From an uncultured Ruminococcus sp. (GTDB lineage Bacteria > Bacillota > Clostridia > Oscillospirales > Ruminococcaceae): a DNA stretch of 12,205 bases. The position numbers and the translations under genes are program-made. Positions within the stretch are counted from its first letter, which is position 1. Every line of letters starts with the position of its first letter. Where the stretch lies: contig CAMNAY010000021.1 in the NCBI GenBank assembly GCA_946531975.1, positions 1 through 12,205 of the forward strand. The letters are read 5' to 3'. Shown here one piece after another: positions 5,130 to 12,205 of the stretch. The notes under the pieces were generated by a model that had not been told where the DNA came from, did no database searches, and was given only the letters and a program-made list of their open reading frames with translations.

Positions 5130-7195
5130 ACGACGGCTGCCGGACAGAACTGCTCGCGCCGGCGGGCAGTCCGGAGGCGCTGACCGCTGCCCTCCGCTGC
5201 GGCGCAGATGCCGTTTATCTCGGCGCAAAGCAGTTCTCCGCACGGGCAAATGCCGAAAACTTTGACCGGCAGGGACTCTGTGATGCGGCGGCGGCATGTC
5301 ATCTCGCCGGTGCGAAGCTCTACCTCGCGGTCAATACGCTGATCTTTGACAGTGAGTTTTCCGCGCTGGATGCGCTGCTCGAAACCGCCGCGGAAGCCGG
5401 TGCGGACGGCTGCATCGTACAGGATCTCGGCGCGGCGGCGTATATCGCAAAGCGCCTGCCGACCCTGCGGCTTCATGCCTCCACCCAGCTCACAATCCAT
5501 ACGCCCGCCGGCGTTCGCTTTGCAAAGCAGGCGGGCTTTTGCCGTATCGTTGCGGCGCGGGAGCTTTCCCGCGAACAGCTCCGCGCGGTCTGCGGGGAAG
5601 CAAAGCGCTGCGGCATGGAGGTCGAAGCATTTGTTCACGGCGCACACTGCATGTCCGTATCGGGACAGTGCTTCATGTCCGCTGCCATGGGCGGCCGCTC
5701 CGCAAACCGCGGATGCTGTGCGCAGCCCTGCCGCCTGCCCTTTACGGCGGATGAACGCAGACGCGATTACTGCGCACTGTCGCTGAAGGACATGTCGCTC
5801 GTCACGCATTTACAGGAAATCACGGAGATCGGCGTCTGTTCCCTGAAGATCGAAGGACGCATGAAGCGTCCGGAATATGTTGCCGCTGCTGTGACCGCCT
5901 GCCGCGATGCACTCGCCGGAAAGCCCCCTGCGCTGGAGATGCTCCGAGCAGTGTTTTCCCGCAGCGGATTCACCGACGGCTACTATACCGCACAGCGCAG
6001 AGACATGTTCGGGACGCGGCAGAAGCAGGATGTCACCGCAGCACAGGACGTTCTCGCGCCCCTGCGGGAGCTTTACCGGAAGCCGCGGAAATCCGTCACG
6101 CTCCATGCACATTATTCCATGCAGGCGGATCAGCCTGCGGCACTGACCGTAACTGACGGCGCAGGGCATTCCGTGACGGTGACCGGCGATATTCCGCAGC
6201 CCGCACGCACCAGACCAACGGCACTCCCGCAGCTTGCCCAGAGCTTTGAAAAACTCGGTGATACGGTGTATTCAGCGGGTCAGGTCACCGCAGACTGCGC
6301 AGACGGTCTGATGCTGCCCGCCTCGGCACTCAATGCCCTGCGGCGCGATGCAGCTTCGCAGATGGATCGCTGCATCATCGCGGCAAACACGCCCGCACAC
6401 CGGCTCGGCAATGCACCGGAAATGCCGCGATGTCAGAACCATCCGGCTCATGCACCGGAATTCCGGCTGCAAATCCGCAGACCGGAGCAGCTTTCTGCAC
6501 TGGGCAGTCTTGCGGATGAAATCTCGTATCTGCTGCTGCCGCTCCGGTATGCAGAAACGGAACTGCCCGTTCCAAAGGAACGCTGCATTCTGCTCGCGCC
6601 GCGCTTTGTCAATGACGAAACCGACGTCATTGCGCGGCTGAAGCATGCAAAGGAACTCGGTTTTTCGCATCTGGGCATTCAGCAGCCGGGCGATCTCGCA
6701 CTCGGCACGGCGCTTGGCTTCGTGATGCACGGCACGCTCGGCATGCACGCGGCAAACGGCTTCGCACTTGATGCACTGCGGACATACGGACTGACAGATG
6801 CCCTGCTGACACCGGAGCTGCCCGCCGCCGAGCTGCCGGAATCCGGACTGCCCGCCGGCATCTTTGCCTATGGCAGACTCCCGCTGATGCTGACCCGAAA
6901 CTGTCCGGTGCAGGCGCAGGTCGGGTGCAGGAACTGCAAACATGCGCTCACAGACCGCAAAGGTGCTGTGCTGTTTACAGACTGCACGCGATACAAGGAG
7001 TCACCCGATTATGCGGAGATCTTCAACTCGGCGGCGGTCTGGCTCGCCGACCGCCCCGCTGCGTACCGGAATGCAGCCTATGCACTGCTCGCCATGACCG
7101 ACGAATCCCCGCAGCGCGTGCGGGAAATCGTCAGCGCTTATCTGCATGGGACCGAATGCAGACCGCCCGCCCCCTTCACGCGCATTCACAGATAA
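5126..7195 (+). CDS. U32-family protein (collagenase-like / RlhA-type RNA hydroxylation enzyme)
   Basis: 689 residues. Long U32 proteins of this form resemble E. coli RlhA, needed for hydroxylation of a 23S rRNA cytidine; the TrhP/TrhO group acts on tRNA. The old peptidase label is doubtful for the family. Seen: the N-terminal barrel start LLAPAGSPEAL (9-19), the U32 signature around EAFVHGAHCMSVSGQC (167-182), then SANRGCCAQPCR (192-203), LSLKDMS (218-224) and KIEGRMKRPEYV (241-252). C175, C182, C197/C198 and C202 are candidates for an iron-sulfur cluster. A second Cys-rich block, RNCPVQAQVGCRNCK, lies near residues 592-606, followed by a further Cys in FTDC. The middle part matches the DUF3656 region position. 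The start ATG overlaps the zapA stop (ATGA) and lacks a strong binding site of its own, so translation is probably coupled. rRNA versus tRNA target cannot be told from sequence. Confidence 0.88.
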   Translation: MNDGCRTELLAPAGSPEALTAALRCGADAVYLGAKQFSARANAENFDRQGLCDAAAACHLAGAKLYLAVNTLIFDSEFSALDALLETAAEAGADGCIVQDLGAAAYIAKRLPTLRLHASTQLTIHTPAGVRFAKQAGFCRIVAARELSREQLRAVCGEAKRCGMEVEAFVHGAHCMSVSGQCFMSAAMGGRSANRGCCAQPCRLPFTADERRRDYCALSLKDMSLVTHLQEITEIGVCSLKIEGRMKRPEYVAAAVTACRDALAGKPPALEMLRAVFSRSGFTDGYYTAQRRDMFGTRQKQDVTAAQDVLAPLRELYRKPRKSVTLHAHYSMQADQPAALTVTDGAGHSVTVTGDIPQPARTRPTALPQLAQSFEKLGDTVYSAGQVTADCADGLMLPASALNALRRDAASQMDRCIIAANTPAHRLGNAPEMPRCQNHPAHAPEFRLQIRRPEQLSALGSLADEISYLLLPLRYAETELPVPKERCILLAPRFVNDETDVIARLKHAKELGFSHLGIQQPGDLALGTALGFVMHGTLGMHAANGFALDALRTYGLTDALLTPELPAAELPESGLPAGIFAYGRLPLMLTRNCPVQAQVGCRNCKHALTDRKGAVLFTDCTRYKESPDYAEIFNSAAVWLADRPAAYRNAAYALLAMTDESPQRVREIVSAYLHGTECRPPAPFTRIHR

Positions 7196-7271
7196 TCTCT
7201 GAACCGGCGGGAGACCGAACGTGCCGCTCGGTGCAGCGCCCTGACTGCCCGAACGAATTTTGTCTCTCCCA

Positions 7272-7300
7272 TTGCGTTTTTTATCATTATATGGTATACT
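7272..7300 (+). promoter_or_regulatory. Extended -10 promoter for the zinc-ribbon/TPM unit
   Basis: -35 TTGCGT (7272-7277), a 17-base spacer, and -10 TATACT (7295-7300, 5 of 6) preceded by TGG, the extended -10 element. The surrounding DNA turns AT-rich in an otherwise GC-rich region. It lies about 40 bases before the zinc-ribbon start codon. This is the clearest promoter in the window. Confidence 0.75.
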
Positions 7301-7340
7301 TAATCTTACAATCTGACGGTGAAAGGAGTGCAGCCCGTCC

Positions 7341-8402
7341 ATGGAATCACTCGCTTATAAATGTCCGAATTGCTCTGCGGATCTGAAATTCAACGCAAAA
7401 ACACAGACCTTCACCTGCGAATACTGCTCCAGCAGTTTCACTGAAGCCGAAATGAAGCAGATCGCCGCATCACAGGAGCAGTATGCTGCGCAGCGTCCGG
7501 AGGAGGAAATCCAGACCGATCAGGAGTTTGCAGAACACACCTCTGTCTATTCCTGCGACAGCTGCGGCGCCTCAATTATGGCAGATGATACCACTGCCGC
7601 AACATTCTGCTACTACTGTCATAATCCGGTCATCCTGAAAGGGCGTGTGTCCGGCGATTTCCGCCCGTCCTATGTGCTGCCCTTCCAGATCGACCGCGCC
7701 GCCGCCGTTGAGCATTTCCGCTCATGGTGCAAAAAACGCTGGTTTCTGCCGCGGAATTTCCTCTCCGAAGCCCAGCAGGAAAAGATCACCGGTCTCTATG
7801 TCCCCTTCTGGGTCACGGATGTCGATGTCAACGGCGAAATGGACGCGCTCGGAAAAAAGATCCGTTCCTGGACATCGGGCAGCTACCGCTATACCGAGAC
7901 ACGGGAATATGCGCTCACCAGAAAGGCGAAAATCGTCCTGCGCGGACTGCCTGCGGACGGCGCCAGCCACATCGACGACGAACTCATGGAAGCCGTCGAA
8001 CCCTTCGACTACCGGCAGGTCAAGCCCTTTGCCATGCAGTACCTCAGCGGCTTTTTCGCAGAGAAATATGACATGGATATGGCTGCAATGTTCCCGCGCA
8101 TCCAGAAGCGTGCGGTGCAGGCAAGCGATACGCTTCTGCGCGGCACAATGAAAAATTACACGACCGTTTCTGTCACCCGCTCGGATATCAAGGTCATGAA
8201 CACCACATGGCAGTACATGCTGCTTCCGGTCTGGTTTATGAGCTACAAATACAACGGCAAGATCTACGAATTCGCGCTGAACGGTCAGTCTGCCAAATTT
8301 GTCGGAAACCCGCCGCTGAATAAGCCGCGTGTCGCATGGGTTTCCGCACTGATCGGTCTCGCAGCGGCAGCGATTGCGGCAGGAGTGGGGGCGTTCATAT
8401 GA
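7341..8402 (+). CDS. Double zinc-ribbon protein with C-terminal membrane segment (TFIIB-type zinc-ribbon family)
   Basis: 353 residues; function unknown. Two four-cysteine zinc ribbons are visible: C8, C11, C26, C29 (CPNC...CEYC) and C72, C75, C90, C93 (CDSC...CYYC). A charged linker (about 35-67) separates them. After the second ribbon comes a mixed alpha/beta region (about 105-320) with aromatic-rich stretches such as GLYVPFWVTD (151-160) and MLLPVWFMSYKYNGKIYEF (293-311). The final 23 residues (about 331-353) are hydrophobic and Ala-rich, consistent with a tail anchor. Despite the usual database label there is no sign of a transcription-factor core beyond the ribbons. AAAGGAG (7322-7328) lies 12 bases before the ATG, slightly long. 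The stop overlaps the TPM gene start (ATGA), so the two products are probably made together and act together. This pairing is, to my knowledge, common in Clostridia but uncharacterised. Confidence 0.85.
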   Translation: MESLAYKCPNCSADLKFNAKTQTFTCEYCSSSFTEAEMKQIAASQEQYAAQRPEEEIQTDQEFAEHTSVYSCDSCGASIMADDTTAATFCYYCHNPVILKGRVSGDFRPSYVLPFQIDRAAAVEHFRSWCKKRWFLPRNFLSEAQQEKITGLYVPFWVTDVDVNGEMDALGKKIRSWTSGSYRYTETREYALTRKAKIVLRGLPADGASHIDDELMEAVEPFDYRQVKPFAMQYLSGFFAEKYDMDMAAMFPRIQKRAVQASDTLLRGTMKNYTTVSVTRSDIKVMNTTWQYMLLPVWFMSYKYNGKIYEFALNGQSAKFVGNPPLNKPRVAWVSALIGLAAAAIAAGVGAFI

Positions 8403-9313
8403 AAAAGACAAAACTGATCCGGCTGTTTGCCTCTGCCGCTGTCATGGTGCTTGCTTTGCTCGCACTCACCGTCAATGTCTCTGCGGCAAGAGAGGAAACC
8501 TATATTCCGAACTGCGCCCTCTATGATGAGGACGGACTGTTCGATGAACAGCAGACCGACGAACTGAATGCCGCGATCCGCAGCGCGAGCGACACAACAG
8601 ACATGTATGTCGCAGTCGTAATCTACGGACCGGATTCGCCGGAATACACCGACAGAGCTGTGGAAGATATGGCGAAACAGAAGTATCTTGACCTGTTTCA
8701 GCCCAAGACGCCGACCGATGCAGACGGCGCACTGCTGATCCTGAATCTGTCCACGCGCTATGCCTATATTGCAACCTCCGGCATCGGGCAGCTTTACTAT
8801 TCCAACGCGGACAGCTCTAACCGCGTGGAAGATATGATCGACAACATGAAAAGCGACCTGCGTGCTGAGGATTACGCCGGCGCAGTGACACAGTTTTGTG
8901 ACGATATCATCAAATATTACAACGCGGGCATCCCGCACGGCGCTTACAGCAAGAACGACGCCACAAACGAATACTACTGGGAGGAAAACGGGCAGCTCGT
9001 CAGCGGTCCGGAGCTTCCGCGGTTTTACGGCAAGAACTGGAACCTGGTCATCGGCATCTCCACCGCGGTCGGACTGCTCACCGCACTGATCGCCGGACTC
9101 TGCATCCGTTCCCGCTATAAGCTGGTCAAGTCCCTCTCGGCAACCAATTACATCAGCCAGCAGGATACCCACTTCTACGAGCAGAATGACCTGTTCATCC
9201 GCACGCATACCTCCAAGACCCACATCGACTCAGGCGGAAGCGGCGGAGGCGGCGGCGGTCACTCCAGCTCGTTCGGCGGACATTCCTTCGGCGGCGGCGG
9301 CGGTCACTGGTAA
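8399..9313 (+). CDS. TPM-domain membrane protein with Gly/His-rich C-terminus (YgcG-like)
   Basis: 304 residues. The start MKKTKLIRLF begins a signal peptide with a hydrophobic core (11-25) and a likely signal peptidase site after VSA (27-29). Residues about 38-175 form a TPM domain (DEDGLFDEQQTDELN at 43-57, GALLILNLSTRYAYIATSG at 110-128, DMIDNMKSDLRAEDYAGAV near 145-163). TPM proteins include photosystem II repair factors and bacterial envelope proteins of mostly unknown role, some with phosphatase activity. A membrane helix follows at about 214-236, then a cytoplasmic-type stretch and a terminal Gly/Ser/His tail (279-304). The start overlaps the zinc-ribbon stop by 4 bp; a longer in-frame version from 8336 would begin inside the neighbour and lack a signal sequence at its tip. 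The likely topology is TPM domain outside, tail inside. Molecular function is not known. Confidence 0.85.
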   Translation: MKKTKLIRLFASAAVMVLALLALTVNVSAAREETYIPNCALYDEDGLFDEQQTDELNAAIRSASDTTDMYVAVVIYGPDSPEYTDRAVEDMAKQKYLDLFQPKTPTDADGALLILNLSTRYAYIATSGIGQLYYSNADSSNRVEDMIDNMKSDLRAEDYAGAVTQFCDDIIKYYNAGIPHGAYSKNDATNEYYWEENGQLVSGPELPRFYGKNWNLVIGISTAVGLLTALIAGLCIRSRYKLVKSLSATNYISQQDTHFYEQNDLFIRTHTSKTHIDSGGSGGGGGGHSSSFGGHSFGGGGGHW

Positions 9314-9333
9314 ACAGAGACTGCGCTGCTCAG

Positions 9334-9356
9334 AAAGGGAAAATTGCCCTTTTCCC
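9334..9356 (+). terminator. Weak candidate terminator after the TPM gene
   Basis: AAAGGG (9334-9339) and CCCTTT (9347-9352) form a 6-bp stem with a 7-base loop, ending in a short T run. An alternative fold pairs GGGAAAA (9337-9343) with TTTTCCC (9350-9356). Both are short and the T tract is poor, so read-through into gltX is possible. Confidence 0.35.
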
Positions 9357-9430
9357 ATCCGATCAAGGTAAACGGTGTTTGCAAATCGGAATCCGGTTCC
9401 GCGAAGCATCACCGGCATATCATTTTTCAT

Positions 9431-9439
9431 AAAAGGAGA
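9431..9439 (+). promoter_or_regulatory. gltX ribosome binding site, deciding the start
   Basis: AAAAGGAGA ends 7 bases before ATG 9447. An in-frame earlier start at about 9375 would add 24 residues without family similarity and has no comparable site. Confidence 0.8.
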
Positions 9440-9446
9440 CTGTTTC

Positions 9447-11084
9447 ATGGATTATACTGCACTTGCAAATCTGCTGTTCCCTGATATCACCAAGACGGTC
9501 GCGGACTACGAGACCCAATATCCGCCCCGTAATCTGCCGGAGGGAGCGGTCGTCACGCGCATCGCGCCCAGCCCGACCGGCTTTGTACATCTGGGTAACC
9601 TCTATAATGCAATCGGTGAGCGCCTCGCACACCAGACCGGCGGCGTCTTTTATCTCCGCATCGAGGATACCGACCAGAAGCGCGAAGTCGCCGGCGCAGT
9701 CGAAGCAGTCATCGACGCGATGAACTTCTACGGCGTCCACTTCGATGAAGGCGTGACCAAGGACGGCGAGTCCGGCGCATACGGTCCCTACCGTCAGCGT
9801 CAGCGCAAAGAGCTGTATCAGACCGTCGCAAAATCACTCGTGCTGCGCGGGCTCGCGTACCCCTGCTTCTGCACTGAGGATGACCTCAAGGCGATGCACG
9901 ATGCGCAGGAAGCCGCAAAGGAAAACTACGGCTACTACGGCAAATATGCAATCTGGCGGGACCGCCCGATCGAAGATATCAAGGCAGAGCTGGAAAAGGG
10001 GACCGAATGGGTGCTGCGCTTCCGCTCTGAGGGAGATCCGGAGCATATGATTCCCGTGCAGGACGGCATCCGCGGCGAGCTGAAGGTGCAGGAGAACTAT
10101 ACCGACTTCGTCCTGCTGAAGTCCGACGGCATCCCGACCTACCACTTCGCGCATGTCTGCGATGACCACTTCATGCGCACAACCCATGTCATCCGCGACG
10201 AAAGCTGGCTCGCGACCCTGCCGATCCATGTGCAGCTCTTTGATATTCTCGGATGGGAGCGTCCGGTCTACTGCCACACCGCAACGCTGATGAAAATGGA
10301 CGGCAGTTCCAAGCGCAAGCTCTCCAAGCGCAAGGACCCTGAGCTTGCACTCAGCTATTACAGCGAGGTCGGCTATCCGCAGGAGGCAACATGGCTCTAC
10401 CTGCTGACCGTGCTCAACAGCAATTTCGAGGAGTGGCATCTTGCAAATCCCGATGCCGATTCCCGCGCTTTCACCTTCTCGCTTGAGAAAATGAGCACCT
10501 CCGGCTCCCTGTTCGACCTTGAAAAGCTCGATAATATCGCGAAGGAATACCTCGCACGGCAGACTGCCGATTTCGTCTATGACGGTCTGCTTGCATGGGC
10601 TGAGATCTATGATGAAGCACTCGCAAAGCGCATGACCGCAAAGGCGGACTTCTATAAGGCTGCGATCAATGTCGGCAGAGGCGGCGAGAAGCCCCGCAAG
10701 GACTACGGAAGCTGGTCTGCTGCCGCGAAATTCCTCGCTTTCTACGATTCCGAGACCTTCTGCATCACCGACAGCTGTCCGGAAAATGCGGACGGCGCGA
10801 TGAAGCAGGAGATCCTCTCGCGTTACCTCGATTCGCTCGACTTCTCCGATTCGCAGGAGGAGTGGTTCGCGAAGGTCAAACAGATCACCGATGAGCTGGG
10901 CTACGCCGTTCAGCCGAAGAAGTACAAGAAGAATCCGGAGCTTTACAAGGGCAGCATCGTCGATGTGACCAACCTGCTGCGTGTCGCACTGACCGGCAGA
11001 CAGAATGCACCGGATATCTGTGAGATCAGTCATGTACTCGGCGAGGATGAGACCCGCCGCAGACTGAACGCATACATGAACTGA
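9447..11084 (+). CDS. gltX: Glutamate--tRNA ligase
   Basis: 545 residues, longer than the roughly 470-490 of many GluRS but in line with a clostridial form. It charges tRNA-Glu (and, where GatCAB is used, also tRNA-Gln) with glutamate in the cytoplasm. Seen: the class I signature in APSPTGFVHLGN (40-51, HLGN as the HIGH motif), FYLRIEDTDQKRE (68-80), YPCFCTEDDL (138-147), the FVLLKSDGIPTYHFA segment (221-235) and KLSKRKD (291-297), the KMSKS loop. The YPCFC pair may be half of a zinc site, but I cannot place the other ligands. About 35 residues precede the catalytic core, an N-terminal extension compared with classical GluRS. The stop is only 4 bases from a small two-CxxC gene. No T-box leader was found in the 133 bases upstream. 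Discrimination between Glu-only and Glu/Gln charging is not readable here. Confidence 0.95.
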   Translation: MDYTALANLLFPDITKTVADYETQYPPRNLPEGAVVTRIAPSPTGFVHLGNLYNAIGERLAHQTGGVFYLRIEDTDQKREVAGAVEAVIDAMNFYGVHFDEGVTKDGESGAYGPYRQRQRKELYQTVAKSLVLRGLAYPCFCTEDDLKAMHDAQEAAKENYGYYGKYAIWRDRPIEDIKAELEKGTEWVLRFRSEGDPEHMIPVQDGIRGELKVQENYTDFVLLKSDGIPTYHFAHVCDDHFMRTTHVIRDESWLATLPIHVQLFDILGWERPVYCHTATLMKMDGSSKRKLSKRKDPELALSYYSEVGYPQEATWLYLLTVLNSNFEEWHLANPDADSRAFTFSLEKMSTSGSLFDLEKLDNIAKEYLARQTADFVYDGLLAWAEIYDEALAKRMTAKADFYKAAINVGRGGEKPRKDYGSWSAAAKFLAFYDSETFCITDSCPENADGAMKQEILSRYLDSLDFSDSQEEWFAKVKQITDELGYAVQPKKYKKNPELYKGSIVDVTNLLRVALTGRQNAPDICEISHVLGEDETRRRLNAYMN

Positions 11085-11088
11085 ACAG

Positions 11089-11331
11089 ATGAACAGTCAG
11101 ACACCGAACCGTTCCGCACAGCAGGGGGCAAAAAAACCGCTCTGCTGCCTGCGCTGCGGCGCACCGATGAAACAGGTCTATCCGGAGAACTATCAGTCCG
11201 GCAGCCTGCTCGTCAAGCAGCTCGCAAAGGTCATTTCCGGCGCAGGCATCCGCGTTTTTCACTGCACCCGCTGCGGAAAAATCGAATTCTTCAGGAAACC
11301 GGAAGCCGGAGGGCAGTCACCTGCCTTCTGA
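11089..11331 (+). CDS. Small zinc-ribbon protein of unknown function
   Basis: 80 residues. Two CxxC pairs, C20-C23 (CLRCG) and C59-C62 (CTRCG), separated by 35 residues, fit a single zinc ribbon. The spacer contains YPENYQSGSLLVKQLAKVI. The pattern resembles small uncharacterised Firmicute zinc-ribbon proteins, some tied to nucleic acid. There is no strong ribosome binding site; the ATG lies 4 bases after the gltX stop, suggesting coupling to gltX translation. The superoxide reductase gene starts 33 bases further on. The first 15 residues are polar and probably disordered. Real coding is supported by placement, conserved-looking Cys pairs and lack of a competing frame; function is not known. 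Confidence 0.75.
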   Translation: MNSQTPNRSAQQGAKKPLCCLRCGAPMKQVYPENYQSGSLLVKQLAKVISGAGIRVFHCTRCGKIEFFRKPEAGGQSPAF

Positions 11332-11364
11332 CCATATCATCCAACAGAAAAGGAGCGATCTACT

Positions 11365-11712
11365 ATGCTGAAATTCTACAAGAACCCCGAAACCGGAGAA
11401 ATCGTGACCGAAGCATGTCCCGGCTTTGAGGAAATCGTGCCGAATACGGTCGATGCCGCAAAGGAAAAGCACGTTCCTGTCATTTCCCGCGAGGGTCAGA
11501 CCGTGACCGTCGCAGTCGGCAGCGTCGCACACCCGATGCTGGATAATCACTACATCGGCTGGGTGCTGCTCGAAACCGAGGACGGCATCGAGCGCAAGGA
11601 GCTGAAACCCGGTGAAGAACCGTTTGCACAGTTCTTCGCAGATGAAGACACCAAGCTGACCGCAGCATATGCGTTCTGCAACCTGCACGGCCTTTGGATG
11701 ACAGAGGCATAA
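11365..11712 (+). CDS. Desulfoferrodoxin-family superoxide reductase lacking a Center I iron site
   Basis: 115 residues. Superoxide reductase reduces superoxide to hydrogen peroxide in the cytoplasm of anaerobes without making oxygen, usually with electrons from rubredoxin. The catalytic Center II is complete: E34, K35 and H36 in EKHVP, H56 and H62 in VAHPMLDNHYIGW, and C105 and H108 in FCNLHGLW, matching the Fe(His)4Cys site. The N-terminus keeps the desulfoferrodoxin outline (KFYKNPETGEIV, then EIVPNTVDAA), but the Cys4 ligands of the rubredoxin-like Center I are gone; only C18 remains. It therefore looks derived from a two-iron desulfoferrodoxin. AAAAGGAG (11348-11355) lies 9 bases before the ATG. 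It follows gltX and the small zinc-ribbon gene and is closed by a good terminator. No PerR-like operator was seen. Confidence 0.92.
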   Translation: MLKFYKNPETGEIVTEACPGFEEIVPNTVDAAKEKHVPVISREGQTVTVAVGSVAHPMLDNHYIGWVLLETEDGIERKELKPGEEPFAQFFADEDTKLTAAYAFCNLHGLWMTEA

Positions 11713-11728
11713 CAGCCAGAATTTTCAG

Positions 11729-11771
11729 CGGCTGTCTGTCTGTGTGATCTGCGCAGAGAGACAGCCGTTTT
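11729..11771 (+). terminator. Intrinsic terminator after the superoxide reductase gene
   Basis: Perfect 9-bp outer stem CGGCTGTCT (11729-11737) / AGACAGCCG (11759-11767) followed by TTTT (11768-11771). After a single mismatch the stem continues with TCTG/CAGA pairs. It ends the gltX to superoxide reductase unit. Confidence 0.75.
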
Positions 11772-11809
11772 CCGGATTATACAGAAAACATAGAAAAAGA
11801 GGGATCATT

Positions 11810-12205
11810 ATGAAAAAACTCGGCTTTGGTTTTATGAGACTGCCCCTGCTCGACGGCAAGGATCCGACCTCGTTCGATGCAGAGCAAATCTGTAAAATGG
11901 TTGACAGCTTTCTCAGTGACGGCTTCACCTATTTTGACACCGCGTACATGTACCACAACGGAAAATCCGAGGGAATGCTGAGAAAAGCACTCGTCGAACG
12001 GCACCCAAGAGACAGCTTTCTCCTCGCAGACAAGCTCCCGACCATGTTCCTGAAAAAAGAGGAGGATGTCCCGCGCATTTTCGCGGAACAGCTCGAACGC
12101 ACAGGCGCAGGATACTTCGATTATTACCTGCTGCACTGCCTCGATACGGAAAATTATAAGATTGCAGAACGTCTTAAGTGCTTCGACTTCGTCCTGCAGC
12201 AGAAG
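11810..12205 (+). CDS. Aldo/keto reductase, N-terminal part (3' end outside window)
   Basis: 132 residues are visible, open to the last base. The family uses NAD(P)H to reduce aldehydes and ketones in a TIM barrel. The start MKKLGFGFMRLPL is typical. The catalytic tetrad is visible: D43 and Y48 in YFDTAYMY, K75 in LADKLP, and H109 in YLLH. SEGMLRKAL (53-61) is the usual following helix. The start is chosen because GAGGG (about 11799-11803) lies 6 bases before ATG 11810. Many clostridial proteins that start this way are about 370 residues with a C-terminal ferredoxin-like 4Fe-4S domain; whether this one has it lies beyond the window. The gene follows the 11729-11771 terminator and so needs its own promoter, which I could not identify with confidence. 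The substrate is unknown. Confidence 0.9.
   Translation, partial: MKKLGFGFMRLPLLDGKDPTSFDAEQICKMVDSFLSDGFTYFDTAYMYHNGKSEGMLRKALVERHPRDSFLLADKLPTMFLKKEEDVPRIFAEQLERTGAGYFDYYLLHCLDTENYKIAERLKCFDFVLQQK

Noticed and set aside
5096..5809. A 237-codon open frame on the - strand opposite the zapA end and the U32 gene start
   Set aside because: Cys/Arg-rich shadow translation with no recognisable domain; both + strand genes are well supported.
7209..7282. Possible terminator after the U32 gene: GGGAGA (7209-7214) complementary to TCTCCC (7265-7270), with a T run at 7277-7282
   Set aside because: The loop is 50 bases and six bases separate the arm from the T run, which coincides with the promoter spacer; a small inner stem ACCGA/TCGGT (7214-7232) is too weak.
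9237..9313. Gly-rich GGC/GGT repeats at the end of the TPM gene as a DNA repeat element
   Set aside because: They are explained by the in-frame Gly/His tail found in this protein family.
9314..9446. Possible T-box leader before gltX, because GGTTCCGCG (9395-9403) faintly resembles the T-box core
   Set aside because: The region is only 133 bases, has no specifier stem and no terminator/antiterminator pair next to it, and the core match is incomplete.
9834..11033. A 399-codon open frame on the - strand opposite gltX
   Set aside because: It lies entirely within a confidently identified gltX, has no plausible ribosome binding site or recognisable family, and reflects GC-rich codon use of the real gene.

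Overview
This 12.2 kb window looks like chromosomal housekeeping DNA of an anaerobic, fairly GC-rich Firmicute, most likely a Clostridia member of the Ruminococcus/Oscillospiraceae type. The assignment rests on strong AAAGGAG-type ribosome binding sites, the Firmicute genes spoVG, zapA, lexA and yfhO, a superoxide reductase typical of anaerobes, and a gene pair encoding a zinc-ribbon protein and a TPM-domain protein. Taxonomy below family level cannot be read from the sequence. I see no mobile element, CRISPR array, tRNA, rRNA or sign of recent transfer. No gene-free stretch exceeds 300 bases.

Layout. (1) Positions 1-1882, + strand: the 3' part of a YfhO-family membrane protein gene, whose end overlaps a Nudix (ADP-ribose pyrophosphatase-type) hydrolase gene. 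(2) Positions 1893-2294: a terminator usable in both directions, then spoVG, the only gene on the - strand. (3) Positions 2295-2563: a divergent intergenic region with several inverted repeats and a likely spoVG promoter. (4) Positions 2564-7195, + strand: a tight cluster murC - lexA - zapA - U32-family gene (17 bp, 17 bp and a 4-bp overlap), joining peptidoglycan precursor synthesis, the SOS repressor, Z-ring assembly and a probable RNA-modifying enzyme. (5) Positions 7272-9313: a clear extended -10 promoter driving a two-gene unit with a 4-bp overlap: a double zinc-ribbon protein with a C-terminal membrane anchor, and a secreted/membrane TPM-domain protein with a Gly/His-rich tail. (6) Positions 9447-11771: glutamyl-tRNA synthetase, a small two-CxxC protein and a one-domain superoxide reductase, closed by a good intrinsic terminator. 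(7) From 11810: the start of an aldo/keto reductase gene that runs off the window.

Functionally, most of the window is core physiology: envelope (YfhO, MurC, ZapA), nucleotide clean-up (Nudix), translation (GltX, U32/RlhA-like), DNA-damage response (LexA) and oxygen defence (superoxide reductase). I found no convincing new multi-gene system. The part with the least described biology is the zinc-ribbon/TPM pair with its own promoter. Other points worth checking are lexA embedded in a wall/division operon without an obvious SOS box, the structured spoVG leader, and the superoxide reductase with a decayed Center I. Many long open frames opposite the genes are reading-frame shadows caused by GC-rich codon use.
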